This document shows positions 1 through 7,132 of a stretch of DNA of 36,955 bases, piece after piece. Position numbers and translations under genes: made by a program. Origin of the DNA: Beijerinckiaceae bacterium (GTDB lineage Bacteria > Pseudomonadota > Alphaproteobacteria > Rhizobiales > Beijerinckiaceae); assembly GCA_947478405.1 (NCBI GenBank), contig CANJVX010000031.1, positions 1 through 36,955 of the forward strand, given 5' to 3'. The notes under the pieces were generated by a model. That model did not search any database. It saw only the letters and a list, made by a program, of their open reading frames with translations, and was not told the origin of the DNA. Within the stretch, counting starts at the first letter, position 1, and the number at the start of each line of letters is the position of its first letter.

Positions 1-129
1 ACGATCAGGCCGCACTCATCCCTGAGATATCAACCACCTGCACCAGAAGTCCTACAATGGCCGGCTGCGCAACCCCAACCAGCTTCGCCGGCCACCCCAG
101 CGCTAGCGTCAAACCAAATCGTCAACTAA
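1..129 (+). CDS. IS3-like transposase, C-terminal fragment (runs off left edge)
   Basis: Frame 1 is open from the first base to a TAA at 127-129 and encodes 42 residues. It begins TIRPHSSL, the conserved tail of the DDE integrase-core transposases of the IS3 family (usually YNxxRPHSSLGYxPPAPE). A Pro/Ala-rich tail follows (PPAPEV, then alternating A, P and Q), typical of this group in Rhizobiales. Catalytic residues and the helix-turn-helix part lie outside the window. The element ends next to a puhE remnant, so it interrupts or has deleted part of that gene. The family name rests only on the C-terminal signature; IS481-type elements have a similar ending. Confidence 0.72.
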   Translation, partial: TIRPHSSLRYQPPAPEVLQWPAAQPQPASPATPALASNQIVN

Positions 130-163
130 CATAACGACCGGATCACCTCGTGGGGTCTGGCCA
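1..163 (+). mobile_element. Right end of an IS3-like insertion sequence (partial)
   Basis: The element holds the transposase 3' end (stop at 127-129) plus about 34 bases of non-coding end. Its proposed outer edge is GGGGTCTGGCCA at 152-163, which reads TGGCCAGACCCC from outside. IS3-family inverted repeats start with TG and end with CA. From 164 the sequence reads directly as in-frame puhE (TLATVALALMVERA), which supports 163/164 as the junction. The left end and any target-site duplication are outside the window, so the edge is inferred. Confidence 0.6.
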
Positions 164-397
164 ACCCTTGCAACGGTTGCGCTGGCGCTCATGGTGGAAC
201 GGGCCATGACCACAGCAGATGAAGGTATGGCGATCCGCTTCACGCTTCTTTCTGTTTTGATGGGCCTGGCCATTCTCGAACATTGGTTTCTCGTGCTGCC
301 GCTGCCGTCTGAGAAATTATGGAAGTGGGGTTTCAAATCCCACGAATTGCAGCAGCACAAATCTATTCCCGACCTGCGTATCAATGGGAGCCTGTGA
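164..397 (+). pseudogene. puhE: puhE, 3' remnant (photosynthetic complex assembly protein, DUF3623)
   Basis: Frame 2 encodes 77 residues ending at TGA 395-397. They include a hydrophobic helix followed by [22 protein letters not shown], split here as LAILEHWFLVLP and [19 protein letters not shown] and LWxW are the C-terminal signature I recognise for PuhE, a membrane protein of about 270 residues thought to help assemble the photosynthetic apparatus. Only the last quarter remains. Upstream of 164 the frame is replaced by the end of an insertion sequence, with a stop at 104-106. The stop overlaps the hemA start by one base (TGATG), an arrangement typical of a puhE-hemA operon. Identification rests on the C-terminal motif and on context. 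Confidence 0.66.
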
Positions 398-1755
398 TGA
401 ATTACGACGCATTTTTTTCATCCGAGATCGACAAGCTCCGCCGCGAAGGCCGCTATCGCGTCTTCGCCGATCTCGAACGCGTCGCCGGCTCCTTTCCGAA
501 GGCAGCTTGGCATGGACCAGACGGCAAAAAGCCGGTTACGGTCTGGTGCTCGAATGATTATTTGGGCATGGGTCAGCATCCTGAAGTGTTGAAAGCCATG
601 CATGGCGCGATTGATGCGGCCGGCGCTGGCGCTGGCGGCACGCGCAATATTTCCGGCACAACGCATCAGCATGTGCTGCTTGAGCGCGAATTGGCGAGCC
701 TGCACGGCAAGGAATCCGCGCTGCTCTTCACCTCGGGCTATGTGTCGAATTGGGCGAGCCTTGGCACGCTGGCTGCCGGCATGCCCAATTGCGTGGTGAT
801 CTCGGATGAAGGCAACCATGCCTCCATGATCGAAGGTGTGCGCCATGCACGCTGCGAAAAGCTCATTTTCAAACATAATGACCCGCGCGATCTCGAGCGT
901 AAGCTTGCCGATCTCGATCCGGCACGCCCTAAGCTCGTCATGTTTGAAAGCGTCTATTCGATGGATGGCGACATTGCGCCGATCTCGGATCTCTGCGACG
1001 TGTCTGATCAGTATAATGCCATGACCTATCTCGACGAGGTTCATGCTGTTGGCATGTATGGCCCGCAGGGAGGCGGCATTGCCGACCGCGATGGCCTGTC
1101 GCATCGCCTGACCGTCATTGAAGGCACGCTTGCCAAAGCCTATGGCGTCATGGGCGGCTATATAGCAGCCTCTGCTGCGCTGTGTGATTATGTGCGCTCC
1201 TTCTCGTCGGGCTTCATTTTCACGACCGCTATTCCGCCAGCTCTTGCGGCCGGGGCTTGCGCTTCCGTGCATCATCTCAAGGGTTCCAGCGTTGAGCGCC
1301 AGCGCCATCAAGATCGTGTGCGCCGTCTGCGCGATGGTCTCGACAAGTCCGGTATTCCCCATCTCCACAATCCGAGCCATATCGTGCCGGTGATGGTGCG
1401 CGATCCAGTTCTGTGCAAACTCGTGTCGGACCGTCTGATGGATGAATTCGGCGTCTATATCCAGCCGATCAATTATCCGACTGTGCCGCGTGGCACGGAG
1501 CGTCTGCGCATTACGCCATCACCGCTGCATAGCGATGAGGATATTGCTCATCTGCTTCATGCTCTGGATGCCATCTGGTCGAGCCTTGATCTGCCGCGCA
1601 ATGTGGTGGATGCCAATCATCCGCTCATACAGCTGTGCCCTGTGGCTGGCCCCATGCAGATGGATCCTGCTGATCTTGGCGTGGATGAATGCCCATGGCT
1701 TGGCAATGAGCGCGGTGAAAAGACCAGCGAAGATGCGGAGCCGGTGGAGGCCTAA
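397..1755 (+). CDS. hemA: 5-aminolevulinate synthase (ALAS)
   Basis: Condenses glycine and succinyl-CoA to 5-aminolevulinate with pyridoxal phosphate, the first step of haem and bacteriochlorophyll synthesis by the C4 route. The protein has 452 residues in the class II aminotransferase fold. The N-terminus [23 protein letters not shown] is characteristic (given here as its two halves [12 protein letters not shown] and [11 protein letters not shown]). The PLP lysine is K247 in TLAKAYG, with [12 protein letters not shown] just before it. The start at 397 was chosen because it matches the family N-terminus, follows GGGAG at 386-390, and overlaps the puhE stop by one base; an earlier in-frame ATG at 319 would add an unrelated extension. 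The usual length is about 405, so there is a C-terminal extension of roughly 45 residues. It carries two Cys-Pro dipeptides (C414, C432), which could be haem-regulatory motifs. Confidence 0.95.
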   Translation: MNYDAFFSSEIDKLRREGRYRVFADLERVAGSFPKAAWHGPDGKKPVTVWCSNDYLGMGQHPEVLKAMHGAIDAAGAGAGGTRNISGTTHQHVLLERELASLHGKESALLFTSGYVSNWASLGTLAAGMPNCVVISDEGNHASMIEGVRHARCEKLIFKHNDPRDLERKLADLDPARPKLVMFESVYSMDGDIAPISDLCDVSDQYNAMTYLDEVHAVGMYGPQGGGIADRDGLSHRLTVIEGTLAKAYGVMGGYIAASAALCDYVRSFSSGFIFTTAIPPALAAGACASVHHLKGSSVERQRHQDRVRRLRDGLDKSGIPHLHNPSHIVPVMVRDPVLCKLVSDRLMDEFGVYIQPINYPTVPRGTERLRITPSPLHSDEDIAHLLHALDAIWSSLDLPRNVVDANHPLIQLCPVAGPMQMDPADLGVDECPWLGNERGEKTSEDAEPVEA

Positions 1756-1760
1756 GGCGC

Positions 1761-2018
1761 GTGCCGAGCCTCGCCGTTTTTGCTGATGCGATTGCCGCGC
1801 TCGTTGTGATCGAGATGGCAGCGCTTTCCTGGTGGCGGATGAAGAGTGGTCATGGCCCCCGTCCGCTCGACATTGCTTTGCATTTGTCTGCAGGCCTCTG
1901 TCTGTTGCTCGCCATGAGTGCTGGTCTGCGTGGTGAAGCCGAAATCATGCTTGCTATGCTGGCAGCCTCTGGCCTTGCGCATCTGGCTGATCTCATCCGC
2001 TTCTGGAGAAAATCCTAA
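1761..2018 (+). CDS. Small membrane protein of unknown function
   Basis: An 85-residue protein with a GTG start, preceded by GGTGGAGG at 1743-1750 and only 5 bases after the hemA stop. It shows two or three hydrophobic stretches (about residues 5-23, 38-55 and 62-77) and ends in a basic tail, RFWRKS. I do not recognise the family. Its 3' end overlaps the convergent bchD stop by four bases. The good ribosome binding site, hydrophobic pattern and tight packing support a real gene, and the position behind hemA suggests a link to tetrapyrrole or photosynthesis functions, but this is inference. A chance reading frame opposite the intergenic region is possible. Confidence 0.5.
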   Translation: MPSLAVFADAIAALVVIEMAALSWWRMKSGHGPRPLDIALHLSAGLCLLLAMSAGLRGEAEIMLAMLAASGLAHLADLIRFWRKS

Positions 2019-3742
2019 CGCGGCAATTCTGCTTTGACGGCGGCTGAAAGCTTTTGCGCTTGCGCTGCGGGAAGCGGCAGATAGCGCGCGCCCAGATCAT
2101 CAGCCAATTTGCGCGCGCGCGGTTGCGGGCGCGGTGATGTGTCAATCAGCAGGCAGCGTGTGCCGCTGGCGCGCAATTGACGCGCGGCCTGGATCGCATC
2201 CGTTTCAGCTTGTGCGCGATCACCCACGCCAGACGCCGTAACATTGGCCTGACCATCGGTGAAAAAGACGAGCACTGGTGTGTCTCCCTTGCGGCGGATG
2301 GTTTCAGCCATATTGGCTGCCATTGAAATGCCAAGCGCCAGTGGTGTGCCGCCACCACCAGGCAATTGCGCCAATTCACGCCGCACACGGGCGAGTGAGC
2401 GTGTGGGCGGAAGAAGAAGTCGGGCTTCTTTGCCGCGGAATGAAATGAGGGCTGCTTCATCACGGCGCACATAACATTCAGCAAGCAACAATTGCACCGC
2501 GCCTTTGGCTTCGCCCAGACGATGCAAAGCCTGCGAGCCCGAGGCATCGACCACAAAAATTGTGGCGACACGCGTGCGCTCGATCAGCCGTTTGATGCGC
2601 AAATCTTCCTTGCGCAAAAGAAGCGGGGGATGGGCTGCCCCTTGCGGCAGAAGTTTCTTGCGCAAAATCTGTTTGGGCGCAGCAGCGCGCAATGTGTCGA
2701 GCAAAGCCAAACGCGCACCACCTGAAAGTTCGCCCGCGCGCGAACCTGCAGGCCGACCACGCCGCAATGTGCGCCGCTCCAATCCGCTACCGCCATTTTG
2801 TGGTCCGCGCTTGGCGGGGTCACCTGCGACTAGCTTGCGCAGAAGATCGGCGGGCAGCGCGGCACGCACGGCTTCAACCATGCTCTCGGCGCCAGGTTCG
2901 GGAATGTTGATCTCGTTGTCGTCGTCTGGCTGATCGTCGGAGGTGCGCTCTTCCGGCTGATCGGCAGGTGGTTCTTGTTCTTGCTCTTGTTGCTGCTCTT
3001 CTGGCGGAGCGGGCAATTGCGTGGCGCGCGGTGCGAGCACCAAGCGCGCGGCTTCCTGCAAATCTTCAGCGCTGACTTGCTTGCGACCATTCAGTGCCGC
3101 GCAAGCACGCGCCGCATGCAGTGCAAAGAGACAGGCGCGCGGCGATGCAATGCCAAAGGCAGCAGCCACACTGACCAGTTCGTCAATTTGCGCAGGGTCG
3201 ATAGCGACACGCGCCATCAAGTCTCGGGCTTGGTGAATTTCTGATTTGCTGGCAAGCGGCTCGACATCGGGCTCGCGGACATGAAAGGCAAGTCGATCCA
3301 ACAGGGCAGGGGCCAGCCCCTCATCCTCTTCACCTTCATCCAGCGCCACAAGGCCAAAGCGTGCGGGGATGATGGCATGCATGCCTTCACGTTCCATTTG
3401 CAAAGTGCCCGTGTCGAGCGCTGTGCAAAGATGGGCAATGGTGTGAGCGCTGATGCGCTCGGCCATGCTGGCAATAATTACGCCGCCATCGCTTTCGCCC
3501 AAAAGGCCGCGCATGGCCACGGGCTGTCCGGTGGCGAGCGTGGCGCCCAGATCCAGTCCGCCAAGCAGACGATCTTCTGAAATGGAAGCCGGCATGCGCC
3601 GTAGCGGTGTGCCCTCTGGCAAGAGGGCTGCGAGATCGGAGAGAAACAATTCGCGCGCAGACCCCACGCGTGCGCGCAGGCGCAAGCCGCCGAAATTGAT
3701 GGGATCGACCGCAAAGAGGCTCGCGGCGAGGGCCGCACTCAT
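2015..3742 (-). CDS. bchD: Magnesium chelatase subunit D (protoporphyrin IX Mg-chelatase)
   Basis: With BchI and BchH it inserts Mg2+ into protoporphyrin IX, the first committed step of bacteriochlorophyll synthesis. The protein has 575 residues in the normal order. A degenerate AAA+ region (about 1-235) lacks a Walker A motif, as BchD usually does. A Gln/Pro/acidic linker follows (about 243-285). The C-terminal von Willebrand A domain carries the MIDAS motif DASGS at 399-403, preceded by RVATIFVV. The start overlaps the bchI stop by four bases (ATGA), indicating translational coupling. No lesion is visible in this subunit, in contrast to bchI. Confidence 0.93.
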   Translation of the reverse strand: MSAALAASLFAVDPINFGGLRLRARVGSARELFLSDLAALLPEGTPLRRMPASISEDRLLGGLDLGATLATGQPVAMRGLLGESDGGVIIASMAERISAHTIAHLCTALDTGTLQMEREGMHAIIPARFGLVALDEGEEDEGLAPALLDRLAFHVREPDVEPLASKSEIHQARDLMARVAIDPAQIDELVSVAAAFGIASPRACLFALHAARACAALNGRKQVSAEDLQEAARLVLAPRATQLPAPPEEQQQEQEQEPPADQPEERTSDDQPDDDNEINIPEPGAESMVEAVRAALPADLLRKLVAGDPAKRGPQNGGSGLERRTLRRGRPAGSRAGELSGGARLALLDTLRAAAPKQILRKKLLPQGAAHPPLLLRKEDLRIKRLIERTRVATIFVVDASGSQALHRLGEAKGAVQLLLAECYVRRDEAALISFRGKEARLLLPPTRSLARVRRELAQLPGGGGTPLALGISMAANMAETIRRKGDTPVLVFFTDGQANVTASGVGDRAQAETDAIQAARQLRASGTRCLLIDTSPRPQPRARKLADDLGARYLPLPAAQAQKLSAAVKAELPR

Positions 3743-4759
3743 GCAGGCAGAACTTCAGTGAGTGCACGTGCCACGCGCACACCTGTGTCGAATTCATCGA
3801 GCACGTTGCGGCGCAGACGATGGCGCAGTGCGAGTGGTGCCACTTTGCGCAAATGCGCAGCCGTTACCTGTTTGGCGCCATCAAGGGCTGCTGCCGAGCG
3901 CGCGGCGCGGATGAGCGTGATTTCGCCACGAATACCATCAGAGCCCAATGTCATACAGAGTTTGACAGCTTTTTCGAGAACATCATCGGGCACATTCACA
4001 TCGCCGATCATGGTTTGTGCGCGTTTGATGCGGCGGCGGATCTTGTCTTCTTCCTTCTGCCAGCTTTCGACAAAGGCCGCGCGGTCGCGCTCAAACAGAT
4101 CGCGGCGCTTCACCACTTCAATGCGGTCAGCCATGTCTGTGGGTGTTTTCACTTCAAGGCACAGGCCGAAACGGTCCAGCAATTGCGGACGCAATTCGCC
4201 TTCTTCGGGATTGCCTGAGCCCACCAGCACGAAGCGGGCAGGGTGGCGCAGACTGAAGCCTTCGCGCTCGACAACATTTTCGCCAGAGGCGGTCACATCG
4301 AGCAGAAGATCGACGAGGTGATCTTCAAGCAGATTGACTTCATCAATATAGAGAAAGCCACCATGGGCGCGGGCCAGCAAGCCGGGCTCGAATTTCTTTT
4401 CGCCACCAGCAAGCGCGCGCTCAATATCCAGCGCGCCGGTGATGCGGTCTTCGGTGGCACCAAGCGGCAGATCAACCACCGGCATGGGCTCAAGCTTGCT
4501 CTTTGCGGTCTTGCCCGGCGCGCATGTGTCGCAGAGACCCGCTGTGCGCTCAGGCGCACAATTATAGGAACAACCAGCCACCACGCTGCGTTTGGGAATG
4601 AAGAGCCGCCAAAGCGCGCACAGCAGTCGATTTGCCGGTCCCGCGGTCACCAAAAACGAGAACCCCGCCGACGCCCTGGTCAACGGCGGCAATCAGGAGG
4701 GCAAGTTTCATGTCCTCCTGGCTAACAATGGCGGCAAATGGATAGACCTGCCTCATCAC
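3739..4759 (-). pseudogene. bchI: Magnesium chelatase ATPase subunit I, frameshifted
   Basis: BchI is the AAA+ ATPase that drives Mg insertion. The N-terminal part is read in one frame: RQVYPFAAIVSQEDMKLALL, then Walker A GDRGTGKST and AVRALAAL. It then runs into a premature stop at about 4562. The rest lies in another frame: VVAGCSYNC, Walker B GFLYIDEVNLLEDH, sensor GSGNPEEG, arginine-finger region LLDRFG. Removing one base (the C of CTTCATTCC, plus-strand G at about 4600) restores AALIPKRSVVAGC, which matches the family in spacing. The span of 1021 bases is one more than a multiple of three and otherwise gives about 339 residues, the normal length. The start is GTG at 4759 or the adjacent ATG at 4756. 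The site is not a homopolymer, but a sequencing error cannot be excluded. Confidence 0.87.
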
Positions 4760-4764
4760 ATACC

Positions 4765-4782
4765 TGTCTGAATATTATGACA
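4765..4782. promoter_or_regulatory. PpsR/CrtJ-type operator, TGT-N12-ACA
   Basis: TGTCTGAATATTATGACA matches the TGT-N12-ACA consensus of the light- and redox-responsive repressor PpsR/CrtJ exactly, with extended symmetry TGTC/GACA. It lies in the 119-base gap between divergent bchI and tspO, 5 bases upstream of the bchI GTG. Repressors of this family bind such sites in front of bch, crt and puc genes. Often two sites cooperate; I found no second exact match in this gap. Binding is inferred from consensus and location. Confidence 0.6.
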
Positions 4783-4878
4783 CATCAGGCTGTCACTCTC
4801 GCCGATCCGGTCGGGAATAGCAATGTTGGGGTCTGGGCTTTTGGGGGTGTATAAGCATATCAGGAAACACGAGCCATC

Positions 4879-5352
4879 ATGATCATCCTGCTGAGTTTCA
4901 TCGCCGCGAATTTGCTCGCTGCCTCCTCTGGCGCTTTTTTCAAGCCCGGCGATTGGTATGAAAGCCTCGCCAAGCCCTCTTGGCGGCCACCGAACTGGCT
5001 CTTTGCCCCTGCTTGGATGGTGCTCTTTCTTCTCAATGCCTATGCCGGATCAAAGGCCTATGAAGCGGCTTCCCCCGATGCACTGCCGACCATGCTCATC
5101 GTCTACGGGGTGAGTCTGGCCTTTAATGGCGCTTGGTCAGGCCTGTTCTTCGGGCTGAAACGTCCAGACTGGGCGCTGATTGACCTCATCTTCCTCTGGC
5201 TTTCGATTGTGGTGCAGATCATTGTCTTTGCATCCATTGATACCGAGGCGGCCTGGCTCGTTGTGCCCTATCTCGCCTGGGTGAGTTTTGCGGGCGTCCT
5301 TAATCTCGTCATGTGGCGTTTGAACCGCGAGCGCATTCTCGCGCGGGCCTGA
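4879..5352 (+). CDS. tspO: TspO/MBR family tryptophan-rich sensory protein
   Basis: A five-helix membrane protein of 157 residues that binds porphyrins. In Rhodobacter it affects tetrapyrrole levels and represses photosynthesis genes under oxygen. Family marks are present: the N-terminal SGAFFKPGDWYESLAKPSWRPP segment (here SGAFFKPGDWYESL plus AKPSWRPP), WLFAPAW, the NGAWSGLFFGL helix, and many Trp and aromatic residues. It is divergent from bchI and shares the upstream gap with a PpsR-type site, so it may be co-regulated with photosynthesis genes. It appears intact while the neighbouring bchI is broken. Confidence 0.93.
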   Translation: MIILLSFIAANLLAASSGAFFKPGDWYESLAKPSWRPPNWLFAPAWMVLFLLNAYAGSKAYEAASPDALPTMLIVYGVSLAFNGAWSGLFFGLKRPDWALIDLIFLWLSIVVQIIVFASIDTEAAWLVVPYLAWVSFAGVLNLVMWRLNRERILARA

Positions 5353-5383
5353 GATTTGAGTCTTTCTTAACCGTCCTTCGGAA

Positions 5384-5401
5384 CCAGCCCTTAAGCGCTG
5401 G
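5384..5401 (+). terminator. Weak hairpin after tspO
   Basis: CCAGC at 5384-5388 can pair with GCTGG at 5397-5401 around an 8-base loop. CGTGTTTT follows, giving only a short, imperfect T tract. It lies 31 bases after the tspO stop and before the flagellin leader. It may be a weak terminator or simply part of the leader structure. Confidence 0.3.
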
Positions 5402-5410
5402 CGTGTTTTC

Positions 5411-5521
5411 ATGATGATCACGACGGTGCGTGGATGCGAGGAAAGCTCCAAGCGGCATGAGGCCAATCCGTTGTGCTGGTGCAAATCCAGCATGTCCCTC
5501 TTTCATTATGGGACAGACATC
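5411..5521 (+). promoter_or_regulatory. Structured flagellin 5' leader with tandem hairpins over the ribosome binding site
   Basis: Two perfect 6-bp hairpins abut one another just before the flagellin ATG at 5522. Hairpin 1 is TGCTGG (5474-5479) with CCAGCA (5487-5492), loop TGCAAAT. Hairpin 2 is TGTCCC (5493-5498) with GGGACA (5510-5515), loop TCTTTCATTAT. The only good Shine-Dalgarno-like bases (GGGA, 5510-5513) lie in the 3' arm of hairpin 2, so folding would hide them. In alphaproteobacteria flagellin mRNA leaders are targets of FlbT/FlaF control, which makes a translational switch plausible. The promoter is not identified. Confidence 0.5.
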
Positions 5522-6448
5522 ATGACAAGCCTTTTGACGAATGCTTCTGCCATTACCGCGCTGCAGAATCTCAGCGCGACCAACAGGGCGATGCAAACGA
5601 CGCAGGACCGTATTTCTACGGGCATGCGCGTTGCCAACGCCTCTGACAATGCGGCCTATTGGTCCATTGCCACGACCATGCGCTCAGATAACAACGCATT
5701 GTCGACGGTGAAGGATGCTCTGGGCATGGGCTCGGCGACCGTTGACGTTGCGTCGGCTGCGCTGAAGACCACGGCCGATCTGGTCACACAGATCAAATCG
5801 AAACTTGTCGCTGCGCTGCAGCCCGGCATTGATCGCACCAAGGTTCAGGGTGAAATCAAGCAGCTGCAGGATCAGATCAAGTCGGTGGCTGAATCCTCCA
5901 CCTTTTCGGGCCAAAACTGGCTTTCGGTGGATTCGGGTGCAACGGACTATAATGCGACCAAAAGCATTGTGGCCTCGTTCACACGTTCTGGCACGGATGT
6001 GTCAACGGGAACCATTGATGTCGATACGTCTACGGTTTCCTTGTTTGATGAAGACGCCACAGGCGAAGGCATCATCGACAAGGCCCGTGATTCCGGTGGT
6101 ACGACAGGTGTTGCTGTCAGCGACATGGATATTTCGACCCTCACCGATTCCAGCGCGGACCAGACGACCTTGAAGGAATATATCAGCATCACAGACGCGG
6201 CTTTGACCGACGTCACCACGGCTGCGAGTGACCTCGGTGCCGTGAAAACCCGTATCGGCATGCAATCCGACTTCGTCGGCAATCTGATGGATGCCGTCAC
6301 GAAGGGTATTGGTCAGCTCGTCGATGCCGATATGAATCAGGAATCGACACGGCTTCAGGCTCTGCAGGTGCAGCAGCAGCTTGGCGTGCAGTCACTGTCG
6401 ATTGCCAACCAGTCGAGCCAGCAGATTCTGTCGCTCTTCCGCGGCTGA
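5522..6448 (+). CDS. Flagellin
   Basis: The filament subunit, 308 residues. It has the alphaproteobacterial N-terminal D0/D1 region MTSLLTNASAITALQNL, then DRISTGMRVANASDNAAYWSIA, shown here as DRISTGMRV and ANASDNAAYWSIA. The C-terminal D1/D0 region is LQVQQQLGVQSLSIANQSSQQ and ILSLFRG, given as LQVQQQLGVQSL and SIANQSSQQILSLFRG. The central part (about 140-230) is short and Ser/Thr/Asp-rich, consistent with a surface-exposed variable domain. The start at 5522 was chosen because MTSLLTN is the typical flagellin beginning; a frame extending back to 5411 runs through the structured leader. No other flagellar genes are nearby. A strong terminator follows directly, so it is probably monocistronic. 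Confidence 0.94.
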   Translation: MTSLLTNASAITALQNLSATNRAMQTTQDRISTGMRVANASDNAAYWSIATTMRSDNNALSTVKDALGMGSATVDVASAALKTTADLVTQIKSKLVAALQPGIDRTKVQGEIKQLQDQIKSVAESSTFSGQNWLSVDSGATDYNATKSIVASFTRSGTDVSTGTIDVDTSTVSLFDEDATGEGIIDKARDSGGTTGVAVSDMDISTLTDSSADQTTLKEYISITDAALTDVTTAASDLGAVKTRIGMQSDFVGNLMDAVTKGIGQLVDADMNQESTRLQALQVQQQLGVQSLSIANQSSQQILSLFRG

Positions 6449-6476
6449 TCTCAAGCCTGATCATCCAACAAGAAAG

Positions 6477-6505
6477 AAACCCGCCGGACTTCCGGCGGGT
6501 TTTGT
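6477..6505 (+). terminator. Rho-independent terminator of the flagellin gene
   Basis: AAACCCGCCGG at 6477-6487 pairs perfectly with CCGGCGGGTTT at 6492-6502 around the loop ACTT, and the T run continues to 6503. The 11-bp stem with T tail lies 28 bases after the flagellin stop. Confidence 0.9.
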
Positions 6506-6553
6506 CGTTTGGCTTGCCTTGATCGGAGCTGTGAAGCGGGCCAGAAAGGTTTC

Positions 6554-7132
6554 ATGAAAAGTGAGCGCGAATCCTCAAAGAGCCTCGACGGCCGCCCGAT
6601 CACGCTGGGTGAATTGTTCATGGGCTTTGCCCAGATGGGCCTCTATGGCTTTGGCGGGGTCGCGACCATTGCCCGCCACGTCATCGTCGAAAAGCGCCGC
6701 TGGATGTCCGAGCATGATTATGCCGCTGTCCTGGGCATCGGTCAGATCCTGCCCGGCGGCAATATTATCAATATGACAATCATTCTGGGCGACCGCTTTC
6801 AGGGCCTGCTCGGCTCCATTGTGGCGCTATCTGGTCTGATGATCATGCCGACCCTGATCCTTCTCGCTTTGACCACCGTCTATGATGCCTTCTCGGCCAA
6901 TCCGGATGTTCAGGCAGCGACTGTTGGCGCTGGGGCGGCGGCGGCGGGTCTTATTATCGGTCTCGGGCTCAAAATGGGTCGCAATCTGAAGCTTCGCCCA
7001 CTTCATCTGGCCTTTGCCTTGGCCACGTTCACCTGCATGGCTATCCTGCGTCTGCCCTTTATCGGGGTGGTGCTGGTCATGACGCCACTCTGCATTGCTG
7101 CAACCTGGTGGAGCCGCCGCCATGTGGGATGA
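6554..7132 (+). CDS. chrA: Chromate transporter family protein, first half (short-chain CHR)
   Basis: A 192-residue membrane protein of the CHR (ChrA) family, which exports chromate using the proton gradient; some members may carry other anions. It has the CHR marks FxGFGGVA (here LYGFGGVATIARH), EKRRWMSEHDYA and GIGQILPGGNIIN. The usual family motif at the last site has P-G-P; here it is LPGGN. This is the N-terminal half of the usual two-domain protein of about 400 residues. The second half is a separate gene overlapping by 11 bases, so the two likely form a heterodimer. The start at 6554 was preferred over an upstream TTG that lies inside the flagellin terminator. Confidence 0.82.
   Translation: MKSERESSKSLDGRPITLGELFMGFAQMGLYGFGGVATIARHVIVEKRRWMSEHDYAAVLGIGQILPGGNIINMTIILGDRFQGLLGSIVALSGLMIMPTLILLALTTVYDAFSANPDVQAATVGAGAAAAGLIIGLGLKMGRNLKLRPLHLAFALATFTCMAILRLPFIGVVLVMTPLCIAATWWSRRHVG

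Noticed and set aside
191-397. A complete 68-residue small gene starting at ATG 191
   Set aside because: The frame is open back to 107 and its sequence is the end of a PuhE-like protein, so the ATG is internal to a truncated gene.
418-1380. 320-codon open frame on the minus strand opposite hemA
   Set aside because: It is the reverse-strand shadow of a strongly conserved ALAS gene, with no family motif and no ribosome binding site.
5411-5521. Cobalamin riboswitch upstream of flagellin
   Set aside because: GGTGCAAATCC resembles one conserved stretch, but the remaining core elements, including the B12 box, are not visible and the downstream gene is not B12-related. Kept only as an unclassified structured leader.
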